From the NCBI RefSeq assembly GCF_900476395.1, contig NZ_UIHB01000001.1:773385-837384 (forward strand): 64,000 bases of DNA. Direction: 5' to 3'. The stretch comes from Xanthomonas euroxanthea (GTDB lineage Bacteria > Pseudomonadota > Gammaproteobacteria > Xanthomonadales > Xanthomonadaceae). Below are positions 45,915-54,922 of this stretch, one piece after another. The notes beneath the pieces are model-generated. The model was given only the letters and a program-made list of their open reading frames with translations. It made no database searches and was not told where the DNA came from. The translations under genes were made by a program, and so were the position numbers. Numbering within the stretch: the stretch's first letter is position 1; each line of letters begins with the position of its first letter.

Positions 45915-46282
45915 GTCGGTCGAGGGCGCGATGCCCTCACCGCTTGCGGGACACGCCGTGAATCCATCCGTGGAGGCTCGGTGGCGGCATCCATGCCGCC
46001 ACACGGTCCCGCAACCGGCGAGGGCACCGCACCAGACAATTGGTCGGCGCTTAGTTGAAAAGCTGTCTGCATTGTGGCGTGCATCAGACATGGAGCCGAT
46101 GCTTCATGATCGAACGAGGCGCATCCAGCACTGCTCTGCCATGCACACCGACCATCTCGACTGGCCCTTGCCCGCTCACCGTCGCGGGACCCTGAGCGGC
46201 ATGGATGCCGCGCCGGAGCCTACAAGGACGTACTTGCGGCGTGTCCTGCGATGGTGGGCGGGCAAGGGCCCTGCAGCCAGGT
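45915..46282 (+). repeat. composite palindromic repeat, copy B
   Basis: About 370 bases matching copy A at 5350-5712 over the full length in the same orientation, including both palindromic modules (inner GGCGGCATCCATGCCGCC is a perfect palindrome here) and the spacer. It lies in the convergent gap between hslU and the cytosine deaminase gene. Confidence 0.8.
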
Positions 46283-46343
46283 TGCAGATCACTCCCTGCA
46301 GCCAGGTTGCAGATCACACCCTGCAACGAAGGCGCAGATCATC
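46269..46343. repeat. 25-bp tandem repeat, three copies
   Basis: CCCTGCAGCCAGGTTGCAGATCAC plus one base starts at 46269 and 46294 with near identity, and a diverged third copy starts at 46319. It begins at the end of the composite repeat, so it may be a local slippage product. The rest of the gap to 46415 is empty. Confidence 0.7.
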
Positions 46344-46415
46344 GGCTCTGCAACTGGCCCTCACCTTGGCAGTCGCCTGCACTGCACAGCCAACCTGCTA
46401 AATCCGGCAAACCGC

Positions 46416-46871
46416 TCAGTCCTCGCCGATATCCTCGTTCCATACGTCGGGGTTGGCGGCGATATAGCCGCCCAGCAGGTCGATGCATTCCTGGCTCTGC
46501 AGGTCGATGACATTGACGCCATGCTCGCGCAGCCAGGACACCCCGCCCTGGAAGGTGACCGACTCGCCGACCACCACGGTGCCGATATTGAACTGGCGCA
46601 CCAGTCCGCTGCAGTACCAGCAGGGCGCCAGCGTGGTGACCATGATGGTGTCCTTGTAGCGGCGCTGACGGCCGGCCTTGCGGAAGGCATCGGTTTCGCC
46701 ATGCACGGAAGGATCGTTTTCCTGCACGCGGCGGTTGTGACCACAGCCGAGCAAGCGCCCGTCGTTGTGATACAGCGCCGCGCCGATCGGGATGCCGCCT
46801 TCGGCCAGGCCCTGGCGGGCTTCGGCAATGGCGGTGTCGAGCAGGGCGCGGTAGTCGGGGGTGGTGATCAT
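46416..46871 (-). CDS. nucleobase deaminase, yeast cytosine deaminase-like
   Basis: A 151-residue zinc deaminase of the CMP/dCMP-deaminase superfamily. Zinc ligands: H and catalytic E in SVHGETDAF, and two Cys in APCWYCSGL. Along its length it resembles fungal cytosine deaminase (Fcy1): EGGIPIGAALYHNDG, GHNRR, VVVGESVTFQGG, and a closing NPDVWNEDIGED that matches the fungal C-terminal W-x-E-D-I-G-E. It should convert cytosine to uracil, although guanine or other bases cannot be ruled out. AGGAG precedes the ATG, and that start overlaps the upstream GNAT stop in ATGA, so the two genes are coupled. Confidence 0.88.
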   Translation of the reverse strand: MITTPDYRALLDTAIAEARQGLAEGGIPIGAALYHNDGRLLGCGHNRRVQENDPSVHGETDAFRKAGRQRRYKDTIMVTTLAPCWYCSGLVRQFNIGTVVVGESVTFQGGVSWLREHGVNVIDLQSQECIDLLGGYIAANPDVWNEDIGED

Positions 46872-47368
46872 GCAGGCTCCTGGGTGGCAGCGTCGGCGAG
46901 ACGCAGCATGTCGATGTGGGGAATGCCGTCTTCCAGATAGGGGGCGGACGAGGGCGTGAAACCATGTGCGGCGTAGAACGCCTGCAGGTGCGCTTGCGCG
47001 CCGAGTTGCACGGCGCTGGCGGGCCACTGCCGGTGCACCAGCCGCAAGCCTTCCCGCAGTAATGCGTGTGCGAAGCCGTGGCCGCGCTGCGTGGCGGCAA
47101 TCACTACCCGGCCGATGCTCGGCTCGGGGTAACTCACACCGGGCGGTAGCACGCGCAGATAGGCGGCCAATGCACCGTCGTCGGTGCTACCGAGCAGATG
47201 CAGCACACCCGGCAGGCTGTCCTTGCCATCCAGCTCCGGATACGCGCACTGCTGCTCCACCACGAACACGTCCGAGCGCAGCCGCAGCAGCGCGTACAAC
47301 TGCGTGGTGCTCAGTTGGTCGAAGCGCAGGCACTGCCAGTGCAGCGAGGGTGGGGACAGGGACGACAT
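46868..47368 (-). CDS. GNAT family N-acetyltransferase (ElaA-like)
   Basis: A 166-residue acetyltransferase close to the ElaA family: LHWQCLRFDQLSTTQLYALLRLRSDVFVVEQQCAYPELDGKD in the first third (read as motif blocks LRSDVFVVEQ and YPELDG), acetyl-CoA loop VVIAATQRGHGFAHALL in motif A (Q-R-G-x-G), and FYAAHGF near the end. Substrate unknown. It is coupled to the deaminase gene, which follows on the same strand. The upstream EmrAB-like pair is also on this strand, with emrA ending only 26 bases before this start. Confidence 0.9.
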   Translation of the reverse strand: MSSLSPPSLHWQCLRFDQLSTTQLYALLRLRSDVFVVEQQCAYPELDGKDSLPGVLHLLGSTDDGALAAYLRVLPPGVSYPEPSIGRVVIAATQRGHGFAHALLREGLRLVHRQWPASAVQLGAQAHLQAFYAAHGFTPSSAPYLEDGIPHIDMLRLADAATQEPA

Positions 47369-47394
47369 CAGCGCATGATAGCGGCTGTGTCGCC

Positions 47395-48483
47395 TCAGTC
47401 GACCGCGCTGCCGGTATCGATCGCCACCACCACCGACATGCCCGGGCGCAGCCGCAGTGCCAGCGGCTGGTCGGGATCGACGCTGATGCGCAGCGGAATG
47501 CGCTGGGCGATCTTGACGAAGTTGCCGGTGGCATTGTCGGCCGGCAGTACGCTGAATTCCGAGCCGGCGGCCGGGGAGATGTCCTGCACGCGCCCGTGCA
47601 GGCGCGCATTGTCCAGCGCATCCACGGTGAAGCTGGCGCGCTGCCCGATGCGGATCTTCGCCATCTGGGTTTCCTTGAAATTGGCCACGATCCACAGCGT
47701 GTCCGGCACCAGCGCCATCAGCTGCGTGCCATTGGTGACGTAGGCGCCCTGGCGTACGCCGAGCTGGCCGAGCTGGCCATCGCGCGGGGCGAGGATGCGG
47801 GTGTTGTCCAGGTTGATCTGCGCCAGTTGCACCGCCGCCTGCGCGTTGGCCACTGCCGCTTCCAGCGCGGCGCGATTGACGGTGACGCTGCGTGCGTTTT
47901 CTTCGGCGGCCTGCACCGCGGCACGCGCCTGTGCCACGCCGGCATCGGCCTGCGCCCGTGCGGCGAAGGCGGTGTCGCGGTCCTGTTCGGACACCAGTTT
48001 CCGGTCGGCCAGCTGCTGCGCCCGCGCATAGGCCGAGCGGGTGCGGTCGCGCTGGGCCTGGTTGCTGCTCAGTGCGGCACGTTGTTCGGCGATGGTGGCA
48101 GCGGCGCTATGCCGCTGCTGGTCCCAGTTGGACAGGTTGGCCTGCGCGGTCTGCAGTTGCGCCCTGGCCTGCTCGAGCTGCTGGGCGTAGATGCGGTCGT
48201 CGATTCTGGCCAGCAACTGGCCGTGTTTGACGTGCGCGAAGTCCTGCACCGGCACCTCGGTGACGTAGCCGCTGACCTGCGGCGCGATCACCGTGATCTG
48301 GCCATGCACCATCGCGTTCTCGGTGCGCTCGACGGCGCTGACGAAGGGCGGCAAGCGCCATGCATACAGCACCAGTGCGACGCCGAGCAGGGCCAGCCCG
48401 CCAAAGCCGATCACGCCACCGATGCGACGACGTCTGCGACGTTGCCGATCGGCAGCAGAGGTTGAATCTGCAGGTGTATTCAT
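47395..48483 (-). CDS. emrA: HlyD/EmrA-type membrane fusion protein
   Basis: Periplasmic adaptor linking an inner-membrane exporter to an outer-membrane channel. 362 residues: basic cytoplasmic tail (RQRRRRRR), one membrane helix (about 22-42), a biotinyl-lipoyl half-motif ([29 protein letters not shown], in two blocks), a long coiled-coil hairpin (about 100-220, rich in Ala/Gln) and a C-terminal barrel with [17 protein letters not shown]. The start overlaps the stop of the MFS gene in ATGA, so the pair is coupled. Substrate class (drugs, fatty acids, phenolics) is inferred only from the family. Confidence 0.93.
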   Translation of the reverse strand: MNTPADSTSAADRQRRRRRRIGGVIGFGGLALLGVALVLYAWRLPPFVSAVERTENAMVHGQITVIAPQVSGYVTEVPVQDFAHVKHGQLLARIDDRIYAQQLEQARAQLQTAQANLSNWDQQRHSAAATIAEQRAALSSNQAQRDRTRSAYARAQQLADRKLVSEQDRDTAFAARAQADAGVAQARAAVQAAEENARSVTVNRAALEAAVANAQAAVQLAQINLDNTRILAPRDGQLGQLGVRQGAYVTNGTQLMALVPDTLWIVANFKETQMAKIRIGQRASFTVDALDNARLHGRVQDISPAAGSEFSVLPADNATGNFVKIAQRIPLRISVDPDQPLALRLRPGMSVVVAIDTGSAVD

Positions 48484-50129
48484 GGGCGTGGACTGGAAGC
48501 AGGAGAAGGGGGCGAAGCGGGTGGGCGCAGATAACGCCGCCACACCAGCACGGACAGGATCCACAGCCCGGTGGCGATGGCGATGCAGCCGATCAACAGG
48601 AACACGTCGTTATAGGCGAGCACGTTGGCCTCGCGCGTGGCCACGCTGCCCAGGGCGCGGACACCCTGGGCCTGGCGCAGGGCCGGGTCGCCGATGCTGC
48701 GGCCGTACAGGGTGGCATAGGCCTGCACGCGTGCGGCCACTTGCGGGTCGGTCAAGGTCAGATGCTCGACCAGCTGGCTGGAATGGTATTTCTCGCGTAC
48801 GACCTGCACGGTGCCGAGCAGCGCGCTGCCGAGCAGGCCGCCCATGTTCTGCGCCATGCCGAACAGCACGATGAAGCTGATCAGGTTGGCCGGCTGCGCA
48901 ATGACCCGGCCCAGCCCGGCCACCATCGCCGGGCCGATGAAGAAGGTGCTGCCAAAGGCGAGCAGGAACTGGCTGAGGTACATCTGCTCCGGGCGGGTGA
49001 GGCTGGTGGCATGGGCATCCATGAAGCAGCCGATGCAGATCGCCGCCACCGCGATGATCAGGTGCTCGGCCACGCGCGCCGGGTTGATCAGCCACGCGCT
49101 GGCGGCCACGCCAACCACCGCGCCCAGCAGCATCAGCACGAACAGGGTCTGCAACTGCGTGTTGGCCAGCCCCAGGGTCTGGAAGAAGCCGATCGCGCCG
49201 GTGCTCTGCTCGGACAGCACCAGCCGGATCAGCAGGATCGCCAGGCCCAGCCGCAACATGTCGCCGCTGGCCAGCCAGCGCGTGTTGATCATCGGGTTGC
49301 GGCGGTTGTGCTCGATCCACGCCGCCGTGCACAGCAGCACGATGGAGGCCGCCAGCACCACGCCCAGCCAGGGCGTGCTGGTCCACCACAGCAGCCGCCC
49401 CAGCGACAGCACCGCCGCCAGGCCGGCCGCACCGGCCGCGAACAGGCTGAAGGTGAGGAAATCCAGCGGCTCGAACACGCGATAGCGATCGCTCGGCGGC
49501 AGCTTGAGCGCCAGCACGCAGGCCAGCGCAAACACCGCCAGGCCCAGTTCGAACAGGTACAGGCCCTGCCACTGCGCAAATTCCAGCAGATCGGTGGAGA
49601 ACACCCGCGCCAATGGCAGCGCCAGCTGGGTCACCCCCAGCCCGGTCACCACGGCCTTGAGCCGGTACCGGGCCGGAAACGCCTGGATCACGTAATACAG
49701 CCCCAGCGAACTGAGCGCCGCGCCCACCAGTCCATGCGCGGCACGCACGGTGATCGCCGAGCTCAGGCTGTGCACGAACAGGTGCGCGAAGGCGATGACC
49801 GCATACAGCGCCAGGAAGATCTCGGTGAAGCGCCGCAGCCCGAACTGCTGGCGGAACTTCACCAGCAGCAGGTTGGCCGACATGTTGGTCATCACGTAGG
49901 CGGCCGGCAGCCAGGCCATTTCGGTGGCGTAGGCGCCCAGCGTGCCCTGCAGATAGGTCAGGTTGGCGGTGACCAGCGCATTGCTCAGCCCGCCGGTCAG
50001 CGCCACCACCACGCCCACCAGCCCGTACTGGATGCGGCGCCGGGTGGAATGCAGGGGCGTGGAGGCCGACCCGGGCAGGGTGGGCTTCTCGTGGGGCTGC
50101 CAGTCGCGCTGGACGTACTTGTCGTGCAC
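48480..50129 (-). CDS. emrB: DHA2-family MFS exporter (EmrB-like)
   Basis: A 549-residue proton-driven exporter with about 14 predicted helices. Early segments include [27 protein letters not shown], the position of the EmrB helix 1-2 region, but the usual D residue pattern of helix 1 is poor ([14 protein letters not shown]). Helix-linker motif A is replaced by a RQQFGLRRF loop. It pairs with the coupled EmrA-like adaptor; no TolC-like gene is present here, so an outer-membrane channel must come from elsewhere. It is divergent from ubiE, 87 bases apart. Confidence 0.9.
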   Translation of the reverse strand: MHDKYVQRDWQPHEKPTLPGSASTPLHSTRRRIQYGLVGVVVALTGGLSNALVTANLTYLQGTLGAYATEMAWLPAAYVMTNMSANLLLVKFRQQFGLRRFTEIFLALYAVIAFAHLFVHSLSSAITVRAAHGLVGAALSSLGLYYVIQAFPARYRLKAVVTGLGVTQLALPLARVFSTDLLEFAQWQGLYLFELGLAVFALACVLALKLPPSDRYRVFEPLDFLTFSLFAAGAAGLAAVLSLGRLLWWTSTPWLGVVLAASIVLLCTAAWIEHNRRNPMINTRWLASGDMLRLGLAILLIRLVLSEQSTGAIGFFQTLGLANTQLQTLFVLMLLGAVVGVAASAWLINPARVAEHLIIAVAAICIGCFMDAHATSLTRPEQMYLSQFLLAFGSTFFIGPAMVAGLGRVIAQPANLISFIVLFGMAQNMGGLLGSALLGTVQVVREKYHSSQLVEHLTLTDPQVAARVQAYATLYGRSIGDPALRQAQGVRALGSVATREANVLAYNDVFLLIGCIAIATGLWILSVLVWRRYLRPPASPPSPASSPRP

Positions 50130-50216
50130 GCAGGGCTCGCAGGGCCGGTCGCAGGGGAGACGGCGATTGTGGTCCGGTTGCGGTCATGGCGGCGTCAGCA
50201 GTGCGATAATCCGCCC

Positions 50217-50978
50217 ATGAGCGAATCCCCCTATACCTCCGGTACCACCCATTTCGGCTTCCGCGACGTCGCTGCCAAGGACAAGCAGAAGCTGGTCGGC
50301 GAAGTGTTCACCTCGGTCGCGCGCAATTACGACCTGATGAACGATCTGATGAGTCTGGGCGTGCACCGCGCATGGAAACGCTACTTCGTGGCGACCGCGC
50401 AGGTGAAGCCGGGCGACCGTGTGCTGGATCTGGCCGGCGGCACCGGTGACATCGCCGTGCTGCTCAAGGAGCGCGTCGGCAACGAGGGCGCGGTGGTGCT
50501 GGGCGACATCAACGCCGGCATGCTGTCGGTGGGCCGCGACCGGCTGACCAACCGCGGCCTGGTGGCCGGCTTCGATTACGTGCAATGCAATGCCGAGGCG
50601 CTGCCGTTCCCGGATCAGAGCTTCGATCTGGTGACCATCTCCTTCGGCCTGCGCAACGTCACCGACAAGGACGCCGCGCTGCGCGAGATGTACCGCGTGT
50701 TGAAGGTGGGCGGGCAGGCGCGCGTGCTGGAATTTTCCGAAGTCACCGCCGACTGGTTCAAGCCGATCTACGACTTCCACTCGTTCAAGATCCTGCCCAG
50801 GCTGGGCCAGTTGTTCGCACGCGATGCCGACAGCTACCAGTACCTGGCCGAGAGCATCCGCAAGCACCCGCCGCAGGAATCGCTCAAGGGCATGATGGGC
50901 GAGGCCGGGTTCGCGCGTTGCCACTACAAGAATCTGACCGGCGGCATCGTGGCGATCCATTCCGGCTACAAGATCTGA
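50217..50978 (+). CDS. ubiE: ubiquinone/menaquinone C-methyltransferase UbiE
   Basis: SAM-dependent C-methylation step of ubiquinone (and, where present, menaquinone) synthesis. 253 residues. Family motifs: [25 protein letters not shown] at the N terminus, SAM loop [12 protein letters not shown], the acidic GDINAGML, and [27 protein letters not shown] (in two blocks), closing with [12 protein letters not shown]. The start is the first ATG in the conserved frame. Confidence 0.96.
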   Translation: MSESPYTSGTTHFGFRDVAAKDKQKLVGEVFTSVARNYDLMNDLMSLGVHRAWKRYFVATAQVKPGDRVLDLAGGTGDIAVLLKERVGNEGAVVLGDINAGMLSVGRDRLTNRGLVAGFDYVQCNAEALPFPDQSFDLVTISFGLRNVTDKDAALREMYRVLKVGGQARVLEFSEVTADWFKPIYDFHSFKILPRLGQLFARDADSYQYLAESIRKHPPQESLKGMMGEAGFARCHYKNLTGGIVAIHSGYKI

Positions 50979-50986
50979 ACCGGATC

Positions 50987-51015
50987 GGGCGGGTGCGTGT
51001 CTGAGCATCCCGCCC
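50987..51015. terminator. hairpin downstream of ubiE
   Basis: GGGCGGGTGC pairs with GCATCCCGCCC (one bulge), 8 bases past the ubiE stop codon. There is no T-run, so it is a candidate terminator or transcript-end hairpin. Confidence 0.45.
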
Positions 51016-51195
51016 GGCGCACATCCCGCGCCGGGTATCGCGCGCCGGACATCGCACGAGCACGCCATGCTCGTGTTCGCTTGCCGCACGATTGCAGTCT
51101 GCGTGTGTGCGTTTGCCGACAAACTTTTGAGACTCCCGTCGCGTCGGCTCCACCAACGGTCGGCGACACTAGGCGCTCTTTTGTCGGAGACGTGG

Positions 51196-52086
51196 ATGCG
51201 CTTGTACGCAGGGTTGTCGCGCGTGTTTCCCCGCTCCTTCAGTGCCAAGCTGCTGGCGGTGACCTTTGTCGGCATCCACCTGCCGCTGCTGTTGTTGATC
51301 GCCTGGCTGGCCGCGCAGAGCGAGTTGAGCGGGCGCCCGCTGTGGTCGGTGGTGATTGTGGCGCTGCTGGCCACGCTGGCAGGCACCGCGGCCACCTTGT
51401 CGGCGCTGTATCGCCTGCTCGCACCGCTGCGCATCGCCGCCGACGCCCTGGATGCGTATTACGCCGACCAACGCCTGCCCAGCCTGCCCGAACATGGCGA
51501 CGACGAGCTGGGGCGGTTGCTGCGCGGAATCAATCGCAGCCTGCGCGGCATCGACGCCGGCATGCGCGATCTCAAGAAGCATGCCCTGTTCGACCCGCTG
51601 ACCGAGGCCTTGAACCGGCGCGGCTGCGAACAGGCGATGCGCGATTCGGTCACCGCCGCACAACGCGAAGGCTGGCCGTTCGTGCTGTTCGTGCTGGACA
51701 TGGACAACCTCAAGCCGATCAACGACCGCTTCGGCCACCTGGCCGGCGATCGCGTGCTGGTGCGGCTGGTGGAATCGGCCTACGGCTGGCTGGGCGCGCA
51801 GGACTGGATCGGGCGCTGGGGCGGCGACGAATTCCTGATCGGCGTGCATGCCAGCGAAGACGACGCCACGCTCAAGCTCAATCAATGGCTGTCGATGCTC
51901 GAACGCGAGGATGCCGACGAGGCGCCGCTGCATGTGAGTGCCGGCAGCGCGGTGTGCGAGCGTGGGCTGGACGCCACCGAGCTGTATCGCCGCGCCGATG
52001 CGGCGATGTACCGCGCCAAGTTCTCCGGCGGCCGGCGCCTGGTGCGCGACGGGCATGACAGCCCGCGCAGCCATCCGGTGGTCTAG
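51196..52086 (+). CDS. membrane-bound HAMP-GGDEF diguanylate cyclase
   Basis: A 296-residue membrane cyclase. Two membrane helices (about 15-35 and 45-68) with almost no periplasmic loop, then a HAMP-like linker (LYRLLAPLRIAADAL, followed by LPEHGDDELGRLLRGIN) and a GGDEF domain (about 128-285). Active loop RWGGDEFLIGV; metal strand LDMDNLKPINDRFGH. The lack of a sensor domain suggests it responds to membrane state or to a partner. The ATG at 51196 has GGAG upstream; a longer frame from 51067 has no ribosome site. Confidence 0.92.
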   Translation: MRLYAGLSRVFPRSFSAKLLAVTFVGIHLPLLLLIAWLAAQSELSGRPLWSVVIVALLATLAGTAATLSALYRLLAPLRIAADALDAYYADQRLPSLPEHGDDELGRLLRGINRSLRGIDAGMRDLKKHALFDPLTEALNRRGCEQAMRDSVTAAQREGWPFVLFVLDMDNLKPINDRFGHLAGDRVLVRLVESAYGWLGAQDWIGRWGGDEFLIGVHASEDDATLKLNQWLSMLEREDADEAPLHVSAGSAVCERGLDATELYRRADAAMYRAKFSGGRRLVRDGHDSPRSHPVV

Positions 52087-52294
52087 GCGCGATCCGGAGA
52101 TCACCTGGCGGCCGGGCCGCAGGCTGCCGCGCGGCTGCGCACCGGCGGCATGCATCACGCTACCGCTGCGGCGGCCGCAGACGGTTCGCGCCGTTCCAGG
52201 CAGCGACATGGGCGTGGTCCTTTGCCGCCGCAGCTTGACCGGCCGCCAGGCTCGCCTGGCGCCGCACAGGCAGGCGACGGTGCGGAGCGTTAAA

Positions 52295-54280
52295 ATGCCC
52301 AATTCCCTCGTTGCGGTGCCGTCGATGCGCTTCCCGTTCCTGTCGCTGTCCCTGGCCGTGTCCATCGCGCTGGCCGGCTGTTCCAATGAGTCCACGCCGC
52401 CGGCCGCCAGCACCGCCGCGCCGGCCACCACTGCCAAGGCCCCCGTGAAAGCAGACGCCCGCAACCACGACGAAAGCTCCTACGCCCAGCCGCAGCTGGT
52501 GGTCATCAAGGATCTGGCGCTGGACCTGAAGCTGGACTTCGACAGCAAGCAGATCGGCGGCACGGCCACCTATACGCTGCAGTGGAAGGACAAGGCCGCC
52601 AAGCAACTGGTGCTGGACACGCGCGAGCTGAGCATCGCGCAGGTGCAGGCCGACGACGGCAAGGGCGGCCTGGCACCGCTGCAGTTCGCGCTGGCGCCGG
52701 CCGACAAGACCTTCGGCAGCAAGCTCACCATCGAAGCGCCGACTCAGCCGGCCAAGGTCGTGATCACCTATCACACCGCACCGACCGCCTCCGGCCTGCA
52801 GTGGCTGGAGCCGTCGATGACCGAAGGCAAGCAGCTGCCCTTCATGTTCAGCCAATCGCAGGCGATCCACGCACGCAGCTGGGTGCCGTTGCAGGACACC
52901 CCGAGCGTGCGCTTCACCTACAGCGCGCATGTGACCTCGCGCCCGGACGTGATGGTGCTGATGAGCGCCGACAACGACCCCAAGGCCGCGCGCGACGGCG
53001 ACTACAGCTTCAAGATGCCCGAGCCGATTCCGTCCTATCTGCTGGCGATCGCCGCCGGCGATGTGGTGTTCAAGCCGATTTCCGCACGCTCGGGCGTGTG
53101 GGCCGAGCCGGCCATGGCCGACAAGGCCGCCAAGGAATTCGAAGACACCGAAAAGATGATCGGCGCCGCCGAAAAACTCTATGGCCCGTATCGCTGGGGC
53201 CGTTACGACATGCTGGTGCTGCCGCCGTCGTTCCCGTTCGGCGGCATGGAGAATCCGCGCCTGACCTTCGCCACGCCCACGGTGATCGTCGGCGACAAGT
53301 CGCTGGTCTCGCTGGTGGCCCACGAACTGGCGCATAGCTGGTCGGGCAACCTGGTGACCAATGCCAGCTGGAAGGACATCTGGCTCAACGAAGGCTTCAC
53401 CACCTACGTGCAGGCGCGCATCACCGAGGCGCTGTATGGCGCCGAGATGGCCGAGATGGAGCGCGAGATCGACCAGGGCGATCTGCTGGCCGAAGTGAAG
53501 GACATGGCGCCGGCCGACCAGGCGCTGGCATTGCCGCCGCTTGCCGAGCGCGACCCCGACGAGGCCCTGAGCCAGGTGGCCTACGTCAAGGGTGCGTGGT
53601 TCCTGCAGTTCCTGGAGCAGCGCTTCGGGCGCGCGGTGTTCGACCCGTTCCTGCGCGGCTGGTTCGACGATCATGCGTTCCAGAGCGCCACCACCGACCA
53701 GTTCGTCGACTACCTCAACAAGAACCTGCTGGACAAGCATCCCAACACGGTCAGCGCGGCCGAGGTGGATGCGTGGCTGAAGCAGCCGGGCATCCCGGCC
53801 TTCGCCGCCAAGGCACGCTCGCGCAGCTTCTCGATCGTGGACACCGCGCGCATTGCCTGGAGTGGCAGCGGCACGCTGCCGAGCAAGCAGGTCACCGGCG
53901 AATGGGGCACGCAGGAGTGGGTGCACTTCCTCAGCGGCATGGGCGCCACGCTCAAGCCCGAGCAGCTCAAGCAGCTGGATGATGCCTACCACTTCACCGG
54001 CACCCCGAACGGCGAGATTGCCATGCGCTGGTACCCGCTGGCGATCCGCAGCGGCTACACCGATGCGCGCGCCGCCGCCGGTGAGTTCATCGAACGCGTC
54101 GGCCGCCGCAAGCTGGTGCTGCCGATCTACACAGAACTGCTGAAGACCCCGGACGGCATCGCCTTTGCCGAACAGGCCTTCGAAAAGGCCAAGCCCGGCT
54201 ACCACCCGATCACCACCGCGTCGGTGGCCGAGATGATCGCCAAGGCCAAGGCGGCACCGCCGGCGCAGCCGCAGCCGTAA
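52295..54280 (+). CDS. M1 family aminopeptidase lipoprotein (LTA4 hydrolase-like)
   Basis: A 661-residue lipoprotein: lipobox ALAGC (C29) and an Ala/Pro/Thr linker, then the M1 N-terminal saddle domain, and the catalytic domain with exopeptidase motif FPFGGMENPRL and zinc motif HELAHSWSGNLV ... NEGFTTY (H-E-x-x-H-x18-E). A C-terminal helical domain of leukotriene A4 hydrolase type follows (VDAWLKQPGIPAF to end). It should trim peptides in the envelope. The ATG at 52295 has GGAG 7 bases upstream; the ATG at 52325 would give a shorter signal peptide (C19) and is possible. Confidence 0.92.
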   Translation: MPNSLVAVPSMRFPFLSLSLAVSIALAGCSNESTPPAASTAAPATTAKAPVKADARNHDESSYAQPQLVVIKDLALDLKLDFDSKQIGGTATYTLQWKDKAAKQLVLDTRELSIAQVQADDGKGGLAPLQFALAPADKTFGSKLTIEAPTQPAKVVITYHTAPTASGLQWLEPSMTEGKQLPFMFSQSQAIHARSWVPLQDTPSVRFTYSAHVTSRPDVMVLMSADNDPKAARDGDYSFKMPEPIPSYLLAIAAGDVVFKPISARSGVWAEPAMADKAAKEFEDTEKMIGAAEKLYGPYRWGRYDMLVLPPSFPFGGMENPRLTFATPTVIVGDKSLVSLVAHELAHSWSGNLVTNASWKDIWLNEGFTTYVQARITEALYGAEMAEMEREIDQGDLLAEVKDMAPADQALALPPLAERDPDEALSQVAYVKGAWFLQFLEQRFGRAVFDPFLRGWFDDHAFQSATTDQFVDYLNKNLLDKHPNTVSAAEVDAWLKQPGIPAFAAKARSRSFSIVDTARIAWSGSGTLPSKQVTGEWGTQEWVHFLSGMGATLKPEQLKQLDDAYHFTGTPNGEIAMRWYPLAIRSGYTDARAAAGEFIERVGRRKLVLPIYTELLKTPDGIAFAEQAFEKAKPGYHPITTASVAEMIAKAKAAPPAQPQP

Positions 54281-54287
54281 TGGCAGA

Positions 54288-54310
54288 GGAGGGCGTTGCA
54301 GACGCCCTCC
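54288..54310. terminator. hairpin downstream of the M1 peptidase gene
   Basis: A perfect 9-base stem (GGAGGGCGT / ACGCCCTCC) with a 5-base loop, 8 bases past the stop codon. No T-run follows. Confidence 0.5.
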
Positions 54311-54313
54311 GTC

Positions 54314-54922
54314 GCTTCCATCGCCGCATCGTGCCTGCAACCACCGCAGTAGGAGCGCACCCGGGCGCGACAGGGCTTTCCCGGTGAAACCCGATCGCGC
54401 CCAGGTGCGCTCCTACGATGCGGGGTGGCTGATCGCGGGTGGTGCGGCAGGCCGGTATCGTTGCCGCTGCCGTCCATGCCTTCCGGAACCGACGATGCAG
54501 TCGCGCCGTGGTGCATGCCCGCCCGCCGCTTCCATCGCCGCATCGTGCCTGCAACCACCGCCGTAGGAGCGCACCCGGGCGCGACCGGGCTTTCCCGGTG
54601 AAACCCGATCGCGCCCAGGTGCGCTCCTACGATGCGGGTGGCTGATCGCGGGTGGTGCGGCAGGCCGGTATCGTTGCCGCTGCCGTCCATGCCTTCCGGA
54701 ACCGACGATGCAGTCGCGCCGTGGTGCATGCCCGCCCGCCGCTTCCATCGCCGCATCGTGCCTGCAACCACCGCCGTAGGAGCGCACCCGGGCGCGACGG
54801 TGCTCCACCGGGAAAGTCCCGTCGCGCCCGGGTGCGCTCCTACGCTTTGCGGCGGTTGATCGCGGGGCATGCGGGCAGGCTGGTATCGTTGCCGCTGCTT
54901 TTCATGCATTCCGGAGTCGACG
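54314..54922. repeat. tandem 213-bp repeat with GTAGGAGCG hairpins and copied gene leader
   Basis: Units begin at 54314, 54528 and 54741 (GCTTCCATCGCCGCATCGTG). Each unit holds a GTAGGAGCGCACCCGGGCG ... GGTGCGCTCCTAC hairpin (about 54350-54415, 54563-54631, 54777-54842). Each also has a leader, GGTATCGTTGCCGCTGC then TTCCGG(A/G) and CGACGATG. The same leader directly precedes the real start codon at 54923 of the downstream lipoprotein gene. In the first two units the copied ATG (54495 and 54708) opens an identical 23-codon frame ending at the TAG of the next hairpin (54566 and 54779). No evidence of translation is visible beyond this. Confidence 0.85.

Noticed and set aside
54495-54566. 23-codon frame MQSRRGACPPA... 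as a real small gene (second copy 54708-54779)
   Set aside because: Identical copies arise from the tandem repeat and the ribosome site is weaker than at the true gene (GGAACC versus GGAGTC); kept only as an observation.
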